Positions 7,177-12,033 of a DNA stretch of 12,033 nucleotides are shown here, in pieces. Below the pieces are notes generated by a model. That model was not told the origin of the DNA and did no database searches. It saw only the letters and a program-made list of their open reading frames with translations. This DNA is from Desulfuromonadaceae bacterium UBA5613 (GTDB lineage Bacteria > Desulfobacterota > Desulfuromonadia > Desulfuromonadales > UBA2197). The stretch covers positions 1 to 12,033 of the forward strand of contig DIKR01000067.1 in the NCBI GenBank assembly GCA_002424625.1, read 5' to 3'. The position numbers and the translations under genes were made by a program. Each line of letters opens with the position of its first letter. The stretch's first letter is position 1.

Positions 7177-7848
7177 TTAGTCCTCCTTGAGCATATAGCC
7201 GGTGCCCCGCACCGTTTGAATCAACTTCTTGTCGTAGTCCCGATCGATCTTCTTGCGCAGATAATTGACATAGACATCGATAATATTGGTGAAGGAATCG
7301 AAGGTGTAGTCCCAGACCCGCTCGGCAATCATGGTACGGGTGAGAACCTGGTTGGGATTGCGCATAAAATATTCGATCAAGGCGTACTCTTTGGCGGTCA
7401 GGTCGAGTTCATCGCTGCCGCGCCAGACTTTATGGGCGACCGGATCGAGGCGCAGATCGGCAAAGCGAAGTTCGGCGCCGCGATCCATGGTACCGCGCCG
7501 TAACAGGGCGCGGACCCGGGCGATGAGTTCGGCAAAGGCAAAGGGTTTGGTCAGATAGTCATCGCTGCCGGAATTGAAACCGGAAACGACATCGTCGACC
7601 GTGTCCTTGGCGGTCAGGCAGAGGACCGGGATGCTGATTCCTTTGTCGCGCAATTCGCGCAGCACGGTCAGACCATCTTTCTTCGGGAGCATCAAATCCA
7701 TCAGGATCAAGTTGTAAGGGTTGGTTTCGGCCATAAAGAGACCTTCTTCGCCGTCATGAGCAAGATCGACGTTAAAGCCTTCTTCTTCGAGACCGCGCTT
7801 GATAAAACTTGCGACTTTTTTTTCATCTTCGACAACCAGAATTTTCAT
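7177..7848 (-). CDS. OmpR/CusR-family DNA-binding response regulator
   Basis: Cytoplasmic transcription regulator of 223 residues, the usual length for this family. The receiver domain (1-120) has Glu7/Asp8, phospho-acceptor Asp51 (LILMDLMLPKKDG), Thr79 and Lys101, all the expected switch residues. The C-terminal winged helix (about 126-221) shows LTAKEYALIEYFMRNPNQVL and ends with the VRGTGYML signature of OmpR-type DNA-binding domains. AGGAGA lies seven bases before the ATG. It is followed with zero spacing by the kinase gene, so the two are translated together. A 67-bp gap separates it from the upstream DUF299 gene on the same strand. I see no convincing promoter or terminator there, so co-transcription with that gene is possible. 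Confidence 0.94.
   Translation of the reverse strand: MKILVVEDEKKVASFIKRGLEEEGFNVDLAHDGEEGLFMAETNPYNLILMDLMLPKKDGLTVLRELRDKGISIPVLCLTAKDTVDDVVSGFNSGSDDYLTKPFAFAELIARVRALLRRGTMDRGAELRFADLRLDPVAHKVWRGSDELDLTAKEYALIEYFMRNPNQVLTRTMIAERVWDYTFDSFTNIIDVYVNYLRKKIDRDYDKKLIQTVRGTGYMLKED
7182..7187 (-). promoter_or_regulatory. Perfect AGGAGG ribosome binding site deciding a TTG start
   Basis: Inside the last codons of the response regulator gene the minus strand reads AGGAGG, then ACTAA, then TTG. The TAA in this spacer is the regulator's stop, so the kinase begins immediately after it. The full-strength Shine-Dalgarno at a five-base spacing is the evidence that TTG is the real start, and suggests tightly coupled translation of kinase and regulator. 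Confidence 0.85.
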
Positions 7849-7915
7849 GAAACGTCTCCTTTTGTGGTAGGTTGAGGGGGGAAATTAACCGCGCGGGGAC
7901 AACTGATGTCTCCGC

Positions 7916-8722
7916 TTATTTGAGTCCAAGTTTCACCAGAACTTCGTTAGCAGTCTCTTCGACCGCTTTGCCGGTCACATCGATCATGACCCAGGGTTGG
8001 CGGCGATAAAAGGCCCGCACCTGCCGCAACTCCGTGTCGATCTCTTCGAGATCGGCATAAGCGGTGCGTGGATCCTGGCCGAGAGTACGCAGGCGGGCGG
8101 CACGGAGTTCAACGAGTCGATGGGCATCGATAATCAGGGCCGCCACCCGCCCCTGATCGATCTTGAAAAGTTCCGGCGGCGGATCGATACCGGGGACTAA
8201 CGGCACATTCGCCACTTTCCAGCCGCGGTGGGCAAGGTAGATGGAGAGCGGGGTCTTGCTGGTGCGCGACACCCCGACGAGAACGATGTCGGCTTTATGG
8301 AGGTTGCGCGTTTCCTGGCCATCGTCATGTTTGACCGTGAACTCCACGGCTTCGATCCGTTTGTAATAGGCATCGTCCACCCCGTGCAGCAGTCCCGGCA
8401 TCTGCTGCGGCGCCAGGCCGAGATAGCGGGACATGCGCAATAGCAGGGGGGTCATCAGGTCGAGGGAGGGGATGGCCCGACTGGTACATTCGTTATGGGC
8501 CACCTGTGCCAGCTCATTGTTAACCAGAGTATAAACGACCAAAGCATTGATTCGGCTCGCTTCGTCAAGGATGTCGAGCAGGTGTGACTTGCTGCGAACG
8601 TTGGCGATGCGCCGGGTGGTGACCGACTTGTCCTGAAACTGGGTCAGGGCGGCAGTACACATCCGTTCGATCGTTTCTCCGGTTGCGTCCGAGAGCAGAA
8701 AGATATATTTTTGTGTTTCCAT
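7916..8722 (-). CDS. ppsR: Pyruvate phosphate dikinase / PEP synthase regulatory protein (DUF299)
   Basis: Bifunctional enzyme of the DUF299 family. It switches off pyruvate phosphate dikinase (or PEP synthase) by ADP-dependent phosphorylation of an active-site Thr and reactivates it by phosphate-dependent removal, so it controls the pyruvate-to-PEP step of gluconeogenesis. The 268-residue product begins with the family N-terminus (YIFLLSDATGETIE) and carries the P-loop-like GVSRTSKTP (150-158). The start at 8722 is preferred over one nine codons upstream because it gives the family N-terminus and has AAAGG at a proper distance. Sequence alone does not show which of the two target enzymes applies; neither target gene is in the window. 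Its own promoter is at 8783-8810. Confidence 0.93.
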   Translation of the reverse strand: METQKYIFLLSDATGETIERMCTAALTQFQDKSVTTRRIANVRSKSHLLDILDEASRINALVVYTLVNNELAQVAHNECTSRAIPSLDLMTPLLLRMSRYLGLAPQQMPGLLHGVDDAYYKRIEAVEFTVKHDDGQETRNLHKADIVLVGVSRTSKTPLSIYLAHRGWKVANVPLVPGIDPPPELFKIDQGRVAALIIDAHRLVELRAARLRTLGQDPRTAYADLEEIDTELRQVRAFYRRQPWVMIDVTGKAVEETANEVLVKLGLK

Positions 8723-8782
8723 GTGTGCCTTTTGGTAGAAAAATACCACGCATGATATTTACTCATTAAATTATTCAATTAC

Positions 8783-8810
8783 ATTAAAATGGAAAAAGCA
8801 TTGTTGTCAA
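8783..8810 (-). promoter_or_regulatory. Sigma70-type promoter for ppsR
   Basis: On the minus strand TTGACA (8810-8805, a perfect consensus -35) is followed after 16 bases by TTTAAT (8788-8783, five of six matches to TATAAT). Transcription would begin near 8777 and give a leader of about 55 bases. The -35 shares five base pairs with the -35 of the opposite-facing prmA promoter. Confidence 0.7.
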
Positions 8811-8832
8811 GGGCCACGCCGAGAAATATATT
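8804..8832 (+). promoter_or_regulatory. Sigma70-type promoter for the prmA-rsmE-rlmJ operon
   Basis: TTGTCA (8804-8809, five of six matches) and TATATT (8827-8832, five of six) are separated by 17 bases, the optimal spacing. Transcription would start near 8839, leaving a very short leader of about 17 bases that contains the GAAGGA ribosome binding site. It is arranged back to back with the ppsR promoter, and the two -35 boxes overlap. Confidence 0.7.
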
Positions 8833-8855
8833 TTTTTATGTGAAGGAAGCTTTTT

Positions 8856-9773
8856 ATGGATGAATGGATTGAAGTTGTATTGATTGTCCCGGCGACGGTT
8901 GCTGAAACTGCCGGGTTTGTCCTGGCTGAATTGGGGAGTGAAGGGGTGACCCTGGAAAACCGGGAACTCGACACTTTTGTTGCGCCGGACCCGGATGAAA
9001 TGGTCAGTGAAACTCTGGCCGTGCGCGCCTATTTTCCGCGGCCGGAGGATAGCGACGCACTGCTCAGCGCCATTCATCAGCGCATGTTAGAGCTGGCGCC
9101 GGCCTTTCCCGGCTGGGAACCGCAAGTCCCGACCTTTACGGTGGTGCGCAACGAAGATTGGGCGGAAGGCTGGAAGCAGCACTTTCCGACGACCCGGATC
9201 AGCCGGCGACTGGTGGTGCGGCCGAGTTGGGAAGCGTTTACTCCGCAGCCGGACGATGTTGTCATTGAAATCGATCCGGGGATGGCCTTTGGCACCGGCA
9301 CGCACGGCACCACCCGTCTTTGCCTTGAAGCGGTCGCCGCGGCCTTTGAGAGCGAGTTGCCGCCGCGCCGCGTCCTTGATGTCGGCACCGGCTCCGGCAT
9401 TCTTGCTATTGCCGCTGCTGCTTACGGCGCTGAAGAGATCGTCGCCTGTGACATCGATCCCGAAGCATGCGCGATCGCTTTCGAGAATGCCATCCTTAAT
9501 CAGGTTGACGAAAAGATCTCCTTTACCATTGCCCCTTTGGAAGAACTGGAAGGGAACTTTGATCTGGTTTTGGCCAATATCCTCGCGGAAGAGAATATCC
9601 GCCTTGCCGATGCCCTGCTTGCCCGCCTGGCCCCCGGCGGTCGTCTCGTCCTTTCCGGCATCCTCATCGAGAAGGAGGGAATGGTGATAAAGGCTTTCAA
9701 TGCCTACGGACTCGGAGCGCCGGAGATCAGTCACAATGAAGACTGGTCCTGCCTTCTTTACCGGCGGCCGTGA
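8856..9773 (+). CDS. prmA: Ribosomal protein L11 methyltransferase
   Basis: SAM-dependent enzyme that methylates lysines and the N-terminus of ribosomal protein L11. The 305-residue length is normal for the family. The N-terminal substrate-recognition part is followed by the PrmA signature IDPGMAFGTGTHGTTRLCLE (139-158). The Rossmann methyltransferase core has the SAM-binding loop LDVGTGSG (174-181), acidic Asp199 (CDIDPEA) and the active-site segment LANILAEEN (239-247). ATG at 8856 follows GAAGGA; an earlier ATG at 8838 is immediately stopped by TGA. Its stop overlaps the rsmE start as TGATG. First gene of the rightward operon. Confidence 0.96.
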   Translation: MDEWIEVVLIVPATVAETAGFVLAELGSEGVTLENRELDTFVAPDPDEMVSETLAVRAYFPRPEDSDALLSAIHQRMLELAPAFPGWEPQVPTFTVVRNEDWAEGWKQHFPTTRISRRLVVRPSWEAFTPQPDDVVIEIDPGMAFGTGTHGTTRLCLEAVAAAFESELPPRRVLDVGTGSGILAIAAAAYGAEEIVACDIDPEACAIAFENAILNQVDEKISFTIAPLEELEGNFDLVLANILAEENIRLADALLARLAPGGRLVLSGILIEKEGMVIKAFNAYGLGAPEISHNEDWSCLLYRRP

Positions 9774-10498
9774 TGCACCGCCTCTTTGTTCCCCCCGCGG
9801 CGCTGCAGCTGCCGATTGTCGTTATCAGCGATGAAGCCTTCCACCACCTGAGCGTTTTGCGCCTGCGCATCGGGGATGAAATCCTCCTCCTCGACGGCTG
9901 CGGTCACCTCGCCCGGGTCATCCTGCGGCAGCTCAGCCGGAGCACAGCGCAGGCCGAAGTCCTGGAGCGCTGGCAGGAAAGAGAGTCACTCCTCCCTTTG
10001 CGGCTGATCCAGGGGCTGCCCAAGGGGGAGAAGTTTGAATGGCTGCTGGAGAAAGGGGTGGAGCTCGGGGTCAGCGCCTTTACGCCGGTGATCACCGCAC
10101 GCAGCCAGATGCGGGGCGAAAAGACCGCCCGCTGGCAAAGGATTATTCAGGAAGCGGCCCGCCAGAGTCGCCGGCCCCTCCTCCCCACTCTGCAGGAACT
10201 GCAACCCTTGGCAACGGCGCTGGCAGCTACCACCGAGACCCTGCGGTTGATGCTGTGGGAGGAGGAAAGCACCCCCCTCAATAGCGTCCTGCCATCCGAA
10301 GCTCCCGCCAGTTGTGCTCTGCTTGTCGGGCCGGAAGGGGGCTTTTCAGCCGCGGAAGCAGACGCGGCGGTGATGGCCGGGTTTATTCCCGTCTCTCTCG
10401 GCAAGCGGATTCTCCGCACCGAGACCGCAGGGATGGCGGTCGCCGCTGTATTGCAAAATCGCTATGGTGATTTTGGCACGGCTGGTCTCGTCGATTAA
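9773..10498 (+). CDS. rsmE: 16S rRNA (uracil-1498-N3)-methyltransferase
   Basis: SPOUT-class (knotted) methyltransferase acting on U1498 of 16S rRNA in the assembled small subunit. The 241-residue protein has an N-terminal PUA-like part (about 1-70), then the SPOUT domain with LLVGPEGGFSAAEAD (183-197) and LGKRILRTETAGMAV (209-223). These are the two diagnostic SAM-binding knot motifs of the RsmE family. The ATG at 9773 overlaps the prmA stop by one base (TGATG). An in-frame GTG one codon upstream is possible, but ATG is the simpler choice. Translation is probably coupled to prmA, and pairing of these two genes is common in bacteria. Confidence 0.95.
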   Translation: MHRLFVPPAALQLPIVVISDEAFHHLSVLRLRIGDEILLLDGCGHLARVILRQLSRSTAQAEVLERWQERESLLPLRLIQGLPKGEKFEWLLEKGVELGVSAFTPVITARSQMRGEKTARWQRIIQEAARQSRRPLLPTLQELQPLATALAATTETLRLMLWEEESTPLNSVLPSEAPASCALLVGPEGGFSAAEADAAVMAGFIPVSLGKRILRTETAGMAVAAVLQNRYGDFGTAGLVD

Positions 10499-10518
10499 TT
10501 TTTGAAGGATCAACTCTG

Positions 10519-11364
10519 ATGCTCAGCTACCGCCACGCTTTTCATGCCGGCAACCATGCCGATCTCCTCAAACACCTGGTGCTGGTGGAGCTGCTGAACT
10601 ATTTCCGGCGTAAGGAGAAGCCCTTTTCTTATATCGATACCCATGCCGGGGCCGGTCTTTATGCCCTGGATCAGGGCTATGCCACCCAGAATGCCGAATA
10701 TGCGGCCGGCATCGGCCGGTTGTGGAAGCTGCAGCATCTCCCGTCGCCCCTGGCTGGCTTTTGTCAGCAGATTCGCGCCTGCAACCCCGGTCCGGAGCTG
10801 ACCCGTTATCCCGGATCCCCCTGGCTGGCAGGTCAGTTGCTGCGACCTGACGACCGGATGTGGCTCTTCGAACTCCATCCCCGCGATCAGGAACTGCTGC
10901 GCGCCACCTTCAGTGCGGCCGGGAAACAGGTCAAGATCGCGGGCTGCGACGGCTTTACCGGCCTGAAAGGGCTGTTGCCGCCGCCGACCCGGCGTGCCCT
11001 CGTCCTCATCGACCCTCCTTACGAAGAGAAGCGCGATTACGAGCGGGTGGTCAAGCTGCTTGGCGATGCAGTGAAGCGCTTTGCTTCCGGTACCTATGCC
11101 CTGTGGTATCCGCAGTTACAGCGCAGCGAAGCGCAGGCTTTGCCCGGTCGTCTCAAGGCCCTCAGTCTCCCAAGCTGGCTACACGTCACCCTGACCGTGC
11201 AAACGCCCTCCGACGACGGCTTCGGCATGCACGGCAGCGGCCTTTTTATCATCAATCCTCCCTACACCCTGCCGGCGCTGCTGCAGGACGTTCTCCCCGC
11301 CCTGGTCGAACTTTTGCGCCAGGATGGCGGCGCCGGCTATTCTCTCGAATTCTCCATCCCCTGA
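10519..11364 (+). CDS. rlmJ: 23S rRNA (adenine-2030-N6)-methyltransferase
   Basis: SAM-dependent N6-adenine methyltransferase expected to modify A2030 of 23S rRNA. The 281 residues match the length of E. coli RlmJ (280). The N-terminus has the family motif YRHAFHAGNHADLLKH (4-19). Residues 38-45 (YIDTHAGA) form the SAM-binding loop. The catalytic DPPY motif (165-168, LVLIDPPYEEKRDYE) is the hallmark of N6-adenine methyltransferases. A 20-base gap separates it from rsmE, with AAGGA ahead of the ATG, so it is the third gene of the prmA operon. Its last 28 bases overlap the end of the opposite-strand gene. Confidence 0.95.
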   Translation: MLSYRHAFHAGNHADLLKHLVLVELLNYFRRKEKPFSYIDTHAGAGLYALDQGYATQNAEYAAGIGRLWKLQHLPSPLAGFCQQIRACNPGPELTRYPGSPWLAGQLLRPDDRMWLFELHPRDQELLRATFSAAGKQVKIAGCDGFTGLKGLLPPPTRRALVLIDPPYEEKRDYERVVKLLGDAVKRFASGTYALWYPQLQRSEAQALPGRLKALSLPSWLHVTLTVQTPSDDGFGMHGSGLFIINPPYTLPALLQDVLPALVELLRQDGGAGYSLEFSIP

Positions 11365-11813
11365 GCCGGTACTGCACCCCGCTCTGCCTCCTCGACCCAA
11401 GCTTCGCGCAGGGAGAGGTGACGGAGGAATTCAGCCGCATGGAGAAAACGCTCCGGCGTGGTCGGCACATTGATCTCCTCGCTCCCTCGTTGCAGCCCGA
11501 GAGCAAAGCCGTGCTTGCCGTTGCGCGTATAGCGTTCCACCGTCAGCTTGGTCAGCACCTCGTTGCCGTTCATTTCGAAACGGTGGCTGAGACTCTCCTT
11601 CCCCCCCTCGCTATGAACCTTCCCCATCCGGCAGCCAAGGTCGAAGGCTTCAGCCGGTTCGACAATGAAGCGCAACGATGTCCCGCCGCTCTCCAGACGA
11701 AAAAAGCGCAGGGCAATCCGACCTTCATCCGGGCGGTTGTCGCTGCGCTTGGTGTACGGGGTAATCTCGACCCCGGCCTGCTTGGCAAAGATGGTGATCT
11801 GCGGATTTTTCAT
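11337..11813 (-). CDS. Unrecognised 158-residue protein
   Basis: I do not recognise this family. The start at 11813 (MKNPQITIFAK) is favoured over an ATG 13 codons upstream because a GGAGG-type Shine-Dalgarno lies about eight bases before it and the upstream extension is low-complexity. No signal peptide or membrane segment is visible, so the protein is probably cytoplasmic. The first 110 residues alternate hydrophobic and polar residues in a way that suggests beta-strands (RIALRFFRLE, SLRFIVEP, HGFALGLQRG). The C-terminal third looks helical (TPERFLHAAEFLRHLSL). Codon use and GC content resemble the neighbours. It is convergent with rlmJ, overlapping its 3' end by 28 bp. It is flanked upstream by another gene's terminator and so is probably transcribed alone. 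The coding call rests on the good RBS, position and protein-like composition. Confidence 0.7.
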   Translation of the reverse strand: MKNPQITIFAKQAGVEITPYTKRSDNRPDEGRIALRFFRLESGGTSLRFIVEPAEAFDLGCRMGKVHSEGGKESLSHRFEMNGNEVLTKLTVERYTRNGKHGFALGLQRGSEEINVPTTPERFLHAAEFLRHLSLREAWVEEAERGAVPAQGMENSRE

Positions 11814-11855
11814 ACGTCCCCCTCCGGTTGAATGATGTGGTGGTGCAGGCAAACC

Positions 11856-11862
11856 TTAGCAT
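11856..11862 (-). promoter_or_regulatory. Possible -10 element for the 158-residue protein gene
   Basis: The minus strand reads ATGCTAA at 11862-11856, about 42 bases ahead of the start at 11813 and just after the upstream terminator. The same seven bases occupy the equivalent position before cysS and before the left-edge gene. No good -35 is visible. Listed mainly because the gene needs its own promoter after the terminator at 11881-11917. Confidence 0.25.
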
Positions 11863-11880
11863 GATTGTTGTGCGCCATAA

Positions 11881-11917
11881 ATAAAAAACGCCGCAGAAAA
11901 GTGACTTCTGCGGCGTT
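11881..11917 (-). terminator. Intrinsic (rho-independent) terminator
   Basis: AACGCCGCAGAA (11887-11898) and TTCTGCGGCGTT (11906-11917) form a perfect 12-bp stem with a 7-base loop. Read on the minus strand the stem is followed by TTTTTTATTTAT, the expected U-run. It therefore ends transcription coming from the partial gene at the right edge, whose stop codon is 26 bases upstream. No matching T-run follows on the plus strand, so it is essentially one-directional. Confidence 0.9.
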
Positions 11918-11943
11918 GGCGTTCAATCTCTCATTGCCATAAA

Positions 11944-12033
11944 TTACGACTGCAAATAGGCCTGCACACTCGCCGCAATCGTCTGGAAGATGCGGGTCAG
12001 CTCGGCTTCATCCCGCTCCAGCAGGGTAATGCG
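11944..12033 (-). CDS. 3' end of an unidentified gene (partial, runs off right edge)
   Basis: The minus strand is open from the window edge to a TAA at 11946-11944, giving the last 29 residues: RITLLERDEAELTRIF, then QTIAASVQAYLQS. A strong terminator 26 bases further on supports this as a genuine gene end. The pattern of a short R-I-T strand followed by an acidic-start amphipathic helix is seen at the C-termini of some PLP-dependent aminotransferases, but that is only a weak resemblance and I do not assign a function. Confidence 0.65.
   Translation of the reverse strand, partial: RITLLERDEAELTRIFQTIAASVQAYLQS

Noticed and set aside
6673..7503. A 276-codon plus-strand open frame opposite the CusR/CusS-like pair
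   Set aside because: Opposite two genes with complete catalytic motifs; the translation is not protein-like in any family I know.
1..12033. A defence system, mobile element, CRISPR array or tRNA
   Set aside because: All substantial genes are housekeeping or signalling genes with uniform composition; no transposase, integrase, direct-repeat array or tRNA-like fold was seen.

Overview
The window is a dense, ordinary-looking chromosomal segment from a Gram-negative bacterium. A lipobox-bearing MltA, periplasmic sensor kinases and an RlmJ homologue point that way. The gene content, moderately high GC and gene style (DUF299 regulator, prmA-rsmE pair, NarX-like and CusS-like sensor systems) would suit a Desulfuromonadales/Geobacter-type deltaproteobacterium. 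That placement is inference from style, not from a phylogenetic marker I could compare. There are no RNA genes, insertion sequences, CRISPR arrays or phage genes that I can see. No gene-free stretch exceeds about 135 bp.

Layout, left to right. Bases 1-19 hold the first codons of a minus-strand gene leaving the window; palindromes and a promoter-like element lie upstream of it (45-107). A minus-strand cluster then runs cysS (cysteinyl-tRNA synthetase, starting at 3353), a small type II secretion/type IV pilin-like protein (start 1870), and an MltA-family lytic transglycosylase lipoprotein (start 1319, ATGA overlap with the pilin-like gene). Next come two complete two-component systems, also on the minus strand. 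One is a NarX-like (HisKA_3) kinase with a NarL-type response regulator carrying a divergent HTH and an extra C-terminal tail (5581 to 3458). The other is an OmpR-family regulator with a CusS-like kinase (7848 to 5677); this kinase starts at TTG directly after the regulator's stop codon, behind a perfect AGGAGG. Upstream is the DUF299 bifunctional kinase/pyrophosphorylase that controls pyruvate phosphate dikinase or PEP synthase (8722 to 7916).

At about 8723-8855 the direction of transcription flips in an AT-rich divergent promoter region where two good sigma70-type promoters share one -35 segment. Rightward from there is a three-gene ribosome-modification operon: prmA (L11 methyltransferase), rsmE (16S U1498 methyltransferase) and rlmJ (23S A2030 methyltransferase). 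It converges, with a 28-bp overlap of coding ends, on a minus-strand gene for a 158-residue protein I do not recognise. A strong intrinsic terminator (11881-11917, acting leftward) then closes another minus-strand gene, of which only the last 29 codons are in the window.

I found no clearly novel multi-gene system. The parts most worth a second look are the shared -35 divergent promoter, the two adjacent two-component systems with no visible target genes, the atypical NarL-type regulator, the pilin-like protein lacking Glu at +5 between cysS and mltA, a recurring promoter-like motif on the minus strand, and the uncharacterised 158-residue protein.
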